From NCBI GenBank assembly GCA_046727575.1, contig JBKPCV010000033.1:1-64000 (forward strand): 64,000 nt of DNA, given 5' to 3'. Position numbers and translations under genes: made by a program. Origin of the DNA: DASPTH01 sp046727575. GTDB lineage: Bacteria > Actinomycetota > Acidimicrobiia > IMCC26256 > DASPTH01. The number at the start of each line of letters is the position of its first letter. Within the stretch, counting starts at the first letter, position 1. Of the stretch, positions 43,871 through 52,389 are shown one piece after another. The notes beneath the pieces were generated by a model. That model saw only the letters and a program-made list of their open reading frames with translations, was not told the DNA's origin and did no database searches.

Positions 43871-44374
43871 TCAGGGCCGGCGTGATTCGAAGCGCACCTC
43901 GGGGAATTGTGGTGATGGGCCGGCGAGCAGCGGTGCTGGCCGGCCGCGCAATGCCCGGTCGAAGAAGGCCACTGAATAGGTGTTGATGATGCGGTGCGCG
44001 CGATCCGCGCCGATCGGTCCGGTGAAGCCCGGCCAGGAGACCAGCGCCGAGAGGAATGGAGCATCGGTCATGTCGAGGTGGAACATGCCGGGCAGCTCCA
44101 CGTAGTAACCGTCTCCCGGTAGGCGCTGATACACCGCCCGCATCGTGTCCAGAGTTTCTCGAATGTCTGCCTCTGACCAACCGCCGGCAGTGCGGCGTTC
44201 GAGCCGCATGCTGTCGGCGTCACGGGCAATGAACATCGTCGGCTGCTGCAAGCCACCACGAACCACGTCCGCCGGCATGAAGGCTTCCTCCAGCAACCCC
44301 GCACGCAGACGCGGGTCGAGGCGGCAAGCCTCACCCCCCACGATGGCGCCGAGCGAATGACCAACGAGGCCGGC
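43871..44374 (-). pseudogene. PAF-acetylhydrolase-like hydrolase, 3' part (inverted)
   Basis: On the minus strand the frame reads AGLVGHSLGAIVGGEACRLD, with the GHSLG nucleophile elbow, then a strand with MFIARDADSMR. It ends with PGMFHLDMTDAPFLSALVSW, holding the likely catalytic His, and a natural C-terminus at 43871. Upstream of the AG codons the frame is unrelated. Joined to codon 208 of the plus-strand piece, it continues in frame with no stop to give 373 codons. It has no start or ribosome site of its own. Confidence 0.8.
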
Positions 44375-44534
44375 CCGCGACGCGCCAGAACGCGCGCTCA
44401 AGATCGCGGTCCTCACCCTCCCACCGGACGCGCCATATCGGCACGTCGATGTGCCGTCTATCCGTGCTCGCCGTTCTAGCGGTTGATGACGGCCTGTGAT
44501 CTCCAGGCGCGGTGTCGCTTGACCTGATGTGATC

Positions 44535-45078
44535 TCAGGTCGTGGTGATGAAGGCGACGACTTGTTCGATCGTGGGGTTGTAGCCGGCGGTGGTGTCGAC
44601 GTCCATCGTCGGTGCGGCGATGGTGAGTCGGCGAAACTGTTCGAAGTATCGGTCGCCGGATGCGAACACCTGCAGGAGCGCATGGTCGGCGTGAGCGGAT
44701 CTCGAGGTCGCCCGCGCAGAGATCCGTTGCCACGCGGTGGCCGGGTCGGTGTGACATTGCACGAGGCGAAGCGAGCCGAGTGCGGTGAGCGGGGCGAGGT
44801 CCGCTCTCCAGACCTCGTCCTGACGGGCCGCTTCCGCGACGACGGTGACGCCGCGCTCGGGCAACAGGTGCAACAGCTCAAAGAACACCGCGAGCGCGCG
44901 TTGGGTGAGCACATCTCCAGGTGTCGGGTCGTGAACCGTTGGCTCGGTGGGCCATTCCTCCCTTGATCTCGTCGCGACAGATCGACGGGCACGCCAGCAA
45001 CCGAGGCGGTTCATGCGCCAGGGTCGTCTTGCCGCAGCCGGCCGGACCGCTGACGACCACCAGGGTCGGGGAAGTCAC
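44535..45078 (-). pseudogene. AAA/chloramphenicol phosphotransferase-like P-loop kinase, frameshifted
   Basis: GTG 45078 opens with TSPTLVVVSGPAGCGKTTLA (Walker A) and continues through CPSICRDEIKGGMAH. There the frame is lost and resumes in the next register as EPTVHDPTPGDVLTQRALAV, then GVTVVAEAARQDEVW and a normal C-terminus at 44535. One surplus base near 44945-44950 explains the break. Family members phosphorylate small molecules, but none can be named here. The ACCTGA/TCAGGT hairpin at 44522-44540 spans the stop. It is divergent from a second frameshifted kinase gene. Confidence 0.65.
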
Positions 45079-45170
45079 ACCACATCCTGCCAGGACCACC
45101 CCGACGGCCGGCTCAGGAGCGCTGAGGAATGCCGCGTCGACCGTGACGCAACAGGCGTAATACTCGTCGC

Positions 45171-45732
45171 ATGGTGCGAGTGGTGGTGGTCGGACCGCCC
45201 GGGTCAGGCAAGACGACGGTCGCCAACTCTCTTGGCTCGTCGACTCGGCGTGGCACACATCGAACTCGACGCGTTGTGGTGGGAGCCCGACTGGACCGAG
45301 GCGGGACCGGAGTTATTCCAGGCTCGTCTGCGCAGGGTGGTCGCAGCCGACTCGTGGGTCCTCGACGGCAACTACTTCTCCGTCGGCGCACGCGAGATGG
45401 TCTGGCCGAGGGCGGACACCATCATCTGGCTCGACCAGGCGCGCTGGGTCACCGTCGCACGGGTCCTGCGTCGCACGATCGTCCGCGCGCTGCGCGGCAC
45501 CGAGCTGTGGTCGGGCAACCGAGAGTCGCTCAGCAGCGCGTTTCGTCCCGACTCGATCGTCCGCTACGCATGGAAGGAACACCCCAAGTACAACCTCCGC
45601 TACCAAGGCCTGGCTGACGACGAAGAGTTCGCCCATCTCGAATGGGTGCGCCTCCGCTCACCGAGCGAAGTCCGCCGCTGGATCGCCTCGCTTGCGACGG
45701 GCAGAGCAGTCCAGCTCAAAGCTTGGGCCTGA
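45171..45732 (+). pseudogene. small P-loop adenylate-kinase-like protein, frameshifted
   Basis: From ATG 45171 the frame reads MVRVVVVGPPGSGKTTVANS (Walker A) and then shifts. The remainder is in another register: LARRLGVAHIELDALWWEPD, SWVLDGNYFSVG, ADTIIWLDQARW and YNLRYQGLADDEEFAHLEWV. This is the pattern of the topology-modulation/FlaR-like ATPases that resemble nucleotide kinases. One extra G at 45234-45235 accounts for the break. The stop overlaps the start of the GNAT gene as TGATG. With the base removed it would encode about 186 residues. Confidence 0.7.
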
Positions 45733-46631
45733 TGCGAGTCCGCACGGTCTCGGCGCCCGTCGATGTCACGGCGGTGCAACGCCTGGCCAGCCGCTTGTGG
45801 CCGGTGGGTTGGCACCCCGGTGGTCTCGGCTGGGCGCTGGCGCGCGGTCGCCTCGCGGACGAGGTCGTGCTGTTCGAAGGAACGGGTGGTGTCGTGGGGT
45901 GGGCGGCGCGCAGCGGGGTCCACGAATCCGGTGAGCTACTGGCCCAGGTCGACCCCTCGCATCTCGAGGTCGCCGAGGCGATCGCCGAGTGGCTCGTCAA
46001 GACCGCACCCGGAACCCGCCTGTCGATCGAGGTCTACGACGGCGACACGACCCTCACCGCGGCACTACGTCGCGTGGGCTTTGCCGCGAACACCGGGGCG
46101 CGGGTTGTCGGCATGTTTCGCACCGCCGACGAGACCGAGCCGATCACCCCCGCCCGCTACACCATCCGCGCGGTTCGCGCCGAGGAGTTCCCCGCACGGG
46201 TCGCCGTCCACCGCGCCGCCTGGAAGCCAGCGTCGCTGCCCTGGCGCGACGGACGCCACGTCGATCCGGATGCCCGGAGCCCCTGGCCGTCGCCCGCCTC
46301 GACAACGACGACCTCGCCGACCTGCTGGCCGACGGTCACTGGTACTGGCTGGACTCGACGCGCTGCCGGGCGACCGGCAGGCTCGAGATGGGCCACGCCA
46401 CGATCAGTGAGCTGTCGCTGGTGCGAGCGTCGGCGAACCTCAACACTCGGCCGGTCAAGTGGTCCCGCACCGACCTCGTCGGGACTCGGGCAGTCAGCCC
46501 TTCGGGCTGCCGTTGAACTGGCGGAGCACCTGGGACCGCGCCCACGAGCGCATGGCGTCCGACGCCCGCAAGTACCAGCGCGCCGACCGTCTCACGATCC
46601 TCGACCTCGACCCGCTTGGCACCGTCGATGA
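45732..46631 (+). CDS. GNAT acetyltransferase-like protein, C-terminal part doubtful
   Basis: The ATG overlaps the preceding stop (TGATG), so it was co-translated with the kinase. Residues 1-140 form an atypical GNAT domain (LASRLWPVGWHPGGLGWALA, LSIEVYDGDTTLTAALRRVGF). A second GNAT unit begins YTIRAVRAEEFPARVAVHRA and breaks off near residue 185 (about base 46285). After this the frame turns into Arg/Ser/Pro-rich antisense-like sequence, while a better protein run appears in another register (LAVARLDNDDLADLLADG). The gene probably suffered a frameshift or a junction there. Confidence 0.5.
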   Translation: MRVRTVSAPVDVTAVQRLASRLWPVGWHPGGLGWALARGRLADEVVLFEGTGGVVGWAARSGVHESGELLAQVDPSHLEVAEAIAEWLVKTAPGTRLSIEVYDGDTTLTAALRRVGFAANTGARVVGMFRTADETEPITPARYTIRAVRAEEFPARVAVHRAAWKPASLPWRDGRHVDPDARSPWPSPASTTTTSPTCWPTVTGTGWTRRAAGRPAGSRWATPRSVSCRWCERRRTSTLGRSSGPAPTSSGLGQSALRAAVELAEHLGPRPRAHGVRRPQVPARRPSHDPRPRPAWHRR

Positions 46632-46821
46632 ACTGCTCACCGACCCGGCGTACGCCCGCCGCGTGCTCGCCCGCTCGGCACCAGCACCAGCACCAGCCCC
46701 AGCCCCGGCACCGACGCCGGTCCCGGCAGCTCCGACGCAGGTCCGCACCGTCCGCTACCACGGCCGGTGGCTGGACGAGCGTCAGTCGGACGCGGTCCTC
46801 GACCTGCTAGACGGCTTCTGA
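46459..46821 (+). CDS. hypothetical protein with Ala-Pro repeat
   Basis: A 120-aa frame. The reliable part begins near LPLNWRSTWDRAHERMASDA and continues DLDPLGTVDELLTDPAYARR. It then runs into an (AP)n low-complexity linker (coded by a CCAGCACCAG-type microsatellite at about 46680-46715) and a short C-terminal piece, VRYHGRWLDERQSDAVLDLL. I do not recognise it. It may be the rear part of a larger gene whose front was lost in the junction with the GNAT gene; the start shown is uncertain. Confidence 0.45.
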   Translation: MVPHRPRRDSGSQPFGLPLNWRSTWDRAHERMASDARKYQRADRLTILDLDPLGTVDELLTDPAYARRVLARSAPAPAPAPAPAPTPVPAAPTQVRTVRYHGRWLDERQSDAVLDLLDGF

Positions 46822-46989
46822 GACAGACGGCTATCAGCCCGCGGTCGTCACGCGACGCGACGCGGCACGACGGTCACGCCCAGCCAGCCCCGGCTCCACT
46901 CCACCCCACGCCGGTCAACCTCTTCAAAACCCGTGCGCGCCACTACAGATCAGGCAGTTCGGGCGCTTAGCGGCGGCGCGCGTTGACGA

Positions 46990-47751
46990 TCACGTCCCGA
47001 ATGGTGTGGCCTTCTTCGGAAGGGGTATACGCACCAGTTCCTTCTCCGTCGGGGGCGGGGGTGGCGGACCCGAAGGTCCGGCACTTAGGCAGAACCAGCA
47101 ACCGTGGAACATGACCGGGGTGGTCGTGTTTGTGCCCTGCCAGCCGCCGTACGTCAGCTGAGCGACATAGCCGTCGACGAAGTACCACTTGTTCGTCGGG
47201 CGAGAACCCCAGTCCCAGGTAGGCACCCATCGGTTGTCCGGCCACAGATTGTAGGACCAGCCAGTATTCCCAAGGGCAACCCAGTGCGGGTTGGGGTTTG
47301 GCTCGAAGACGTACAGCACGGTTGCCGAAGCCAAGTAGCCCGCAGGCATCGTGAATGGGTTCCCATACGAGCTGGAATAGGCAGCAGCCGCGGTCTTGAT
47401 CTTGGTATTGAGCCTCGGAAATCGCTCGATACGCGAATTCAGCACGACGAAGAGGTTGTCCGGCCCAGCGTTGGCCCTCGCGTTTTCTTGATCGTCCTGG
47501 TCGCAATCAATGCGGACCCATATCGGTCGACCGAGGCGGTCGGAACCGCGCACGAAGCACTCGTACGAATCGGTGTTGCTGACGTCATACCGGTAACCCG
47601 GTTCGAAGATCTCGGGGGGGTCATCTGGTTCGTCAGCAAAGGCATTTGCAGGCATCAGGCCCACAGTTGCCATAACGACCAGGATCGCTGCGCCACACGA
47701 TCGCGCGCCTCGGCTGAGGCGGTGTTTAGTCGACGTCCTGACTGTCAACAT
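46990..47751 (-). CDS. secreted hypothetical protein with Cys/Trp-rich domain
   Basis: A 253-aa protein from ATG 47751, which has GGAGGGGAG upstream. The signal peptide runs to about residue 40 (LVVMATVGLMPANAFADEP). The mature part has SYECFVRGSDRLG, VRIDCDQDD, then a Trp-rich stretch (WSYNLWPDNRW, WDWGSRPTNKWYFVDGY) and HGCWFCLSAGPSGPPPPP. Four cysteines could form two disulfides. GC content is visibly lower than the surroundings, suggesting recent acquisition. Function unknown; a cell-surface or exported binding protein is a guess. It is divergent from the Clp-N gene. Confidence 0.75.
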   Translation of the reverse strand: MLTVRTSTKHRLSRGARSCGAAILVVMATVGLMPANAFADEPDDPPEIFEPGYRYDVSNTDSYECFVRGSDRLGRPIWVRIDCDQDDQENARANAGPDNLFVVLNSRIERFPRLNTKIKTAAAAYSSSYGNPFTMPAGYLASATVLYVFEPNPNPHWVALGNTGWSYNLWPDNRWVPTWDWGSRPTNKWYFVDGYVAQLTYGGWQGTNTTTPVMFHGCWFCLSAGPSGPPPPPPTEKELVRIPLPKKATPFGT

Positions 47752-47931
47752 CACGCTCCCCTCCACGGTGGCCGCCCAAGGACGAATTGTTGGCCGAGGC
47801 GGCTCGAATCGTCAGGCGCGCACTCAGGAGCATCGACAAGACGGACGGACCAAAGTCCGTCGCGATGAGCCTGGTCCTTCAGCCAAGGTGCGGCCTTCTA
47901 ATGGACGTGACGCGCGTGCGATACTGCTTAC

Positions 47932-48615
47932 ATGACCGCGACCGCGCGTCCCCGGCAGCAAGCGCTGCCGTGGCAAGCAATGGCCGAGGCGGCGATGCTC
48001 GACGAACGACAAGCGGGCGTTGAGCACTACCTGCTCGCTCTCTGTGATCAGCCACCCGCCGCGGATGTTCTGCGCGAGGTCGGCATTACGCGTGATGGAG
48101 TCGAGCGCGACTACGACCCAGGAATCTCGCGTGCTCGATCGACCCCGAGTTCTTCGTCAGGAAAGACGAGTTCTTCCTCAGGAAAGAAAGGGGCGGGTCT
48201 GCGAACTGACGGCGAGCGCATTTTCGGCTTCGCGCTCGGGTTAGCTCGCGCGTGGGGCGAGCCACCAGGTCCTGCCCACTACCTTCTAGCGATCGCGTAC
48301 GAGTATGCGTCGGTGTTGTCCGTCCTTGGGACCGACTCCGCGACGGTGGTCGAGGCGTTACGACGCCGCGGCTACCGGGTCCCGGATGCTGAGCCTCCCG
48401 TGCACCAGCCGTGGCGTGGCACACAGGAGGTCGAGGTGTCTGCAGAAGAGTTGAAGCCGCTTCTCGACGTGCTCGAGCGGACGCACCCGCCGGGCTCCGA
48501 GTGGCGGTGGGGTATTGGGTGGACTGAGCACGATCCGTCACGCAGGCGGGTGAGCGCAGAAGAGGGCATCGACCTGCAGGCAGCACTGCGAGAGAGTCGC
48601 GGCCAGACCACTTAG
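47932..48615 (+). CDS. stand-alone Clp N-terminal (Clp_N) domain protein
   Basis: A 227-aa protein. It has the two four-helix repeats of the ClpA/ClpC N-domain: AGVEHYLLALCDQPPAADVL with GITRDGVE (about 28-58), and GPAHYLLAIAYEYASVLSVL with ATVVEALRRRGY (about 113-148). Between them is a Ser/Lys low-complexity insert (70-87) created by a 21-bp tandem repeat. No AAA ATPase domain follows; the C-terminal 70 residues are of unknown type. Such proteins may act as adaptors or decoys for Clp proteases, an inference. It sits in element cargo. Confidence 0.75.
   Translation: MTATARPRQQALPWQAMAEAAMLDERQAGVEHYLLALCDQPPAADVLREVGITRDGVERDYDPGISRARSTPSSSSGKTSSSSGKKGAGLRTDGERIFGFALGLARAWGEPPGPAHYLLAIAYEYASVLSVLGTDSATVVEALRRRGYRVPDAEPPVHQPWRGTQEVEVSAEELKPLLDVLERTHPPGSEWRWGIGWTEHDPSRRRVSAEEGIDLQAALRESRGQTT
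48146..48187 (+). repeat. 21-bp tandem repeat, two copies, inside the Clp_N gene
   Basis: Units 48146-48166 and 48167-48187 differ by one base (GTCAGG versus CTCAGG). They encode a duplicated SSSSGKT/SSSSGKK linker, in frame. Confidence 0.85.
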
Positions 48616-48889
48616 CCGCCCCGATGCCGATCTGGAGCGGACCCGCGCCGGGGACAACGCGCCACCGCCCGCCGACAACGCCGCGCGCGAGAGAGCGAGA
48701 GCGCCCGCGACGCGCGCGCAGAGCAGCGCCCCACGCCCCGTTTTTGGGCGACAACATTTCACCCCACACACTCCCCACTCTCTCTCTCCCCGACGTGGAA
48801 CCAGACGGCGTGCGGGTGATCGGGGCCGAGTCGGTGCGTTCGGGGGCGAGGGCGATCGAGGCCGAATCGGCGGGATCGAGCGAGCCAGA

Positions 48890-49968
48890 ACCGGCGATCG
48901 GCGCTACCTCACGTCGAACCCAACCCACCGCGGCAACATCAGCCGCGCACATGAAGCCGTCACCGGTGCGCAGCGTCGTCTCACCCGCGCCACCGACGAG
49001 CTCCACGACGCACGAACCCAGATCGCGCGCCAGGAGACCGCGGTCGCAGCGCGCGCCCGATGGGACCAGCAACATGCCTGGCGTCTTCAGCGCATCGCCG
49101 AGATCGACGACGCACTCGCCCACCACTGGGCCGACGCCGTGCTGCGCGCCGCGCGCGCCGACGACCCGCTCGCCTTCGGTATCCGGCGGCTCCGCGACGC
49201 CCGCGCCACCCACCAACACGACCTCGAAACTTTGCGACGCTCGCTGCCACCTGACCGGCGCCGCGCCCTCGCGTACGCCGAAGCCGACCTCGCCCGATCT
49301 CAACAACGCGTCCACGACCTCGAAGCGCGCGTCACTGCTGCCCGTGCTGCCGTCGACCAGGCGCGCCGGCGGCGCTCGGGACGACGCGACCACGTCGCGG
49401 TCGCACACACCACCGCCGACCTCCACGCCGCCACCACCACACTCGCGGTCGCCCGCGACACCTGTGCCGCGGCCGCCCGTCGGGTCAACGACGAACGACA
49501 CGCCGTCGACGCCCGCAACGAGGCCCTGCACCGGATCGCCACGCCGCGCGCCCGGCTCGCGGCAGCAGTCCGCGATCTCGACCTCGCCCTCGACCTCACC
49601 CGCCCCGATCGCGTCGCCTACGCCGCGACCGACCGTCTCACGAGCTCTGGCGCGCCCTCGGCTCGCCGCCAGCCACCCGCGGCGGACTCGCCGCCTGGTG
49701 CGGCCTCGCCGAACAACTCGAAGCCAGCAACGACCGCGCCGCCGCCGCGCACACTCCCAGTAGCAAGATGCGATCGCGCGGTGGGCACATTGAGATGCGC
49801 GACACCGCGGAGGCGATCATCGAAGTGGCGAGCAGCCACGACCCGTCACTAGCGCGCAACCCTCTCGGCGAGCACGCTCACTGGCAACCCACTCTCGACG
49901 AGATCGCAAGCCGCGCTGTGCGCATCAACAGCCCCGAGATCGAGCCCGACGTTGGTCTCGAGCTGTAA
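48890..49968 (+). pseudogene. MobF relaxase C-terminal fragment, frameshifted second copy
   Basis: Starting at about 48890 the sequence parallels the last 350 codons of the relaxase at 41.6-42.7 kb. Examples are ISRAHEAVTGAQRRLTRATD, EIDDALAHHWADAVLRAARA, then DDPLAFGIRRLRDA and the shared end HDPSLARNPLGEHAHWQPTL and EIEPDVGLEL. The relaxase and helicase domains are absent. A frameshift near 49637 separates the coiled-coil part from the final GGLAAWCGLAEQLE part. It is clearly diverged from the first copy, so it is a relic of a related element and not a recent duplication. Confidence 0.8.
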
Positions 49969-50065
49969 CGCCAACCGCACCGAGCCGGTTCGGGCGCGAT
50001 CCGCAAGTTGCGGGGATCCGCTGTTCTGTGCGCGCTCGTAAGAGGAAGCCGCGACCAATGGCGAG

Positions 50066-50461
50066 CTAGTCGGCGAAGACGTCCCGGCTGAGCTGTATGA
50101 AGAACGTGTGGTCGTGACCCTTGTTGGGATCCTCGCGGTTGTAATGCGTCTTCGAGGCTCCGTCGGGGACATTCTCTTCGGTGTAGATCGCTCCGACAGG
50201 ACACACGTCGGGCTGATAGCAGGCGGTACATGACGTGCACTCATCGAGGTTCACATACAAGATGCTGTCTTCGAAGATCCCGATCGCCTCCGGGTTCGGC
50301 TGGTGGGTGTTCTCGGTGACGCCACTCCCCGCCTCGACCTCGGAGAACAGCACGCTCTTCTCGGGATCGAACTCATAGATGCACTGCACGGGACAGACAT
50401 CGACGCACGCACGATCCTTCACATCGATACATGCCTCGGTGATGATCGCAAGACCGGACAT
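50066..50461 (-). CDS. ferredoxin with 4Fe-4S and second cluster motifs
   Basis: A 131-aa low-potential electron carrier. The first half has ITEACIDVKDRACVDVCPVQC, the pattern of the first cluster in 7Fe/8Fe ferredoxins. An insert of about 45 residues follows, and then the second motif DECTSCTACYQPDVCPVGAI. The C-terminal 30 residues are hydrophilic. The partner enzyme is unknown and no oxidoreductase lies alongside. ATG 50461 has GGGAGGC nearby. It is the first clearly intact household-type gene to the right of the integrated element. Confidence 0.9.
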   Translation of the reverse strand: MSGLAIITEACIDVKDRACVDVCPVQCIYEFDPEKSVLFSEVEAGSGVTENTHQPNPEAIGIFEDSILYVNLDECTSCTACYQPDVCPVGAIYTEENVPDGASKTHYNREDPNKGHDHTFFIQLSRDVFAD

Positions 50462-50676
50462 CTGCCTCCCTCCGACTCACGGTAACCGACGTGCCGCAAA
50501 TGCGCGGCTCGGATCAACCGCCCCCGCCGCCTGACGACATGGCGTAGCCTTTCCGGATCGGCGTTCTGTGCGGCTCGAGGGCGTTGTTCTGTATCTCGGT
50601 TCGGCGAGCAGCTGAACGGAATCTCGCCGCGTGTTGGGTCGGCGCGTTGTGGTCGGAGTCACGTATGTCAGGCACG

Positions 50677-50898
50677 TCACGGGAGATGATGTTGGACCTC
50701 GTAGCGGTTCCGACGGCCGTCGCGCTCCTTGACCACGTAGCCCTCGGCAGCCAAGTCGCTGACGATGGCGAACGCGCTGCGTTCGGTGATGCCCAAGGTC
50801 GCTGCAATATCCCGTAGGCGCACGCCGGGATCGTCTGCGATGCACAGCAAGGCCCGGGCATGGCTGGTGAGGAAAACTCCATTCGGCCACCCGGTCAC
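50677..50898 (-). CDS. winged-helix (MarR-like) regulator, C-terminally truncated
   Basis: A 73-aa protein from GTG 50898. It reads as a winged helix: HARALLCIADDPGVRLRDIA, LGITERSAFAIVSDLAAEGY and the wing VKERDGRRNRYEV. A TGA follows HHLP; from memory, relatives continue with a dimer helix after this point, so the C-terminus seems lost by a recent stop. It could still bind DNA. Confidence 0.6.
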   Translation of the reverse strand: MTGWPNGVFLTSHARALLCIADDPGVRLRDIAATLGITERSAFAIVSDLAAEGYVVKERDGRRNRYEVQHHLP

Positions 50899-51015
50899 TG
50901 GGCCGATGCTAGAAGCAGTTTGCTGGAATATTGATTCTGGTGTAGCGTTTGGGAGTGCGCATCGAGGCCCCCCGGCCGATGCGGCCAGCACTCGAGTCGC
51001 AGAAGGGATCCACCC

Positions 51016-51096
51016 ATGTGGGTCGTCGGAGTCGTCGTCATCGCCATCGCGGTCGCCCTCTACACCCTGTTGCGCAGGCGGCGCGTCCCGTCATAA
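51016..51096 (+). CDS. 26-aa single-pass membrane peptide
   Basis: ATG 51016 follows an AAGGGA ribosome site. The peptide MWVVGVVVIAIAVALYTLL then ends RRRRVPS: one perfect transmembrane helix with a basic cytoplasmic tail. Too short to assign by homology, but the codon choice and the clear SD make it a believable small protein. Confidence 0.5.
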   Translation: MWVVGVVVIAIAVALYTLLRRRRVPS

Positions 51097-51339
51097 CACC
51101 CTCCACCCGGCGTCGGACCAGGGACGGCCAGCCGGGACTCACGACCGAGAACGGACAACGACCGCCGTAGTCGGGTTCGCCAAGCGACGCGGTCCGGTCC
51201 GTAGGCCGGCCAGTCCACAGACGACCTCGCAGAGGGTGGGTTCAACTCGCGCGAGCCAACGCCGTGTCGCTTAGCTGACACCTCTTCGGGGAAGGTAGCT
51301 CTACCTCTGCAGGACTCGAATGCTGGAGGCGGCTCACCC

Positions 51340-51445
51340 ACGGCTCCGGAGGTTCCGGCTCGGGCGGTGGTACAGGTTCCGGCGGAATTGGCGGCTCGGG
51401 CGGTGGTACAGGTTCGGGCGGGGGTAGCGGCTCCCCGGTGGCGGG
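51340..51445. repeat. Gly/Ser (or Pro-Glu) coding low-complexity repeat
   Basis: A run of GGCGGTGGTACAGGTTC-like units. Read on the plus strand it gives GSGGGTGSGG; on the minus strand it gives PPPEPVPPPEP. A related array in opposite orientation is at about 56025-56115. No convincing gene encloses it. Confidence 0.6.
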
Positions 51446-52389
51446 GTCGGTTCGGGTGGTGGCCCGGGCGCATGTGCGGAGTTTGGAGACTTCGTGCCGA
51501 GCGTCAGTCTCACGCGCGGAGTATGCACGGGAGTGGCGTCTGGCGTCCATACATGACCGCTACCAAGACGACTCGGACTGCCTCGATTGTCCCACGCTGG
51601 TACGCCTCCTGCAGCACCACCTCACCGGCTGGCGCCCTCACCCGCGTAGGGTCGCGTTGCCCGCCGGATCTCTCGAACACCGATCCAGAAGATGACGCCG
51701 AACTCCTCCACTTCGTTGCCTGGGCACTGGTACACCAGCCTGAAGCGTTGAGGAGCCGTTCGCGTTCCAGTCGGTCATGACCCATCGTGGCCTCACGGAC
51801 GAGAACATGCGCTACGTCCAGACGATCATTCGTGCGGCGCCCGACCTGATCGCAGCGTTCGAGCGTGAACGCAGTCGTGATGCGAAAGGCTCGAGGACCG
51901 GCGGCACCAGCGAGACCTGAGCGCTCCACCGGGCTCGGTTGACGCAGTACGCCTGAGCGTTCACGTTCATGCGGCTTGCCGCGACCCCTGGGCGGCATCA
52001 TTCAAACTGCCAGCAGGAGCTGCGTTCTGGCGGCGCTTGTCGTTCTTCGCGGCCCGTGGTCGTTGATTGGCCTCGCCGCCGACCGCTCGGTGATTGACCT
52101 TGCAGTCGAGGAACGCTACGACCCGATCTTCCTTGGTGCCGGCGGTGAGCGGCTGCACCGGCACGATGCGCGCATCGTGCGCCGGATCGCCCGACGATGC
52201 GACCGAGCCGCGATCTCGCCATGCGATGCCCACTGGCAGGCCGTCCGAGAATGCGACCTTCCAGGGGCGGAGACGATCGTGTGCGCGAAGGACGTCCGAC
52301 TGCCAGACCGACTGGACAGGCGGCTCAAACGGCAGGACAGTAGGAGGAGTTCTGGGCTTCGGCTCGGAATCGAGTGATCGGGGTGCCCT
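51446..52389. other. region without a convincing gene
   Basis: Open frames exist but look degraded. The best is a 47-codon frame at 51777-51920 (THRGLTDENMRYVQTIIRAA), which continues the character of an upstream run in another frame (ELLHFVAWALVHQPEAL), as if from one decayed gene. Nothing else is recognised. Confidence 0.4.

Larger units (their letters stand above)
36118..49968. mobile_element. tRNA-Arg-integrated mobilisable element (right end uncertain)
   Basis: The left end is placed in the 3' end of tRNA-Arg(ACG). The segment holds a tyrosine integrase, an XRE regulator, an excisionase-like protein and a MobF relaxase. Cargo with different base and codon texture and a second relaxase C-terminal fragment follow. 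I searched by eye for another copy of the tRNA 3' end as the right attachment site and found none in the window. The right limit given is the end of the relaxase relic, so it is a guess. No conjugation pore genes are seen. Confidence 0.55.

Noticed and set aside
51242..51550. Proline-rich 102-aa minus-strand protein
   Set aside because: Apart from the low-complexity array there is no ribosome site, signal peptide or conserved segment; listed as a repeat only.
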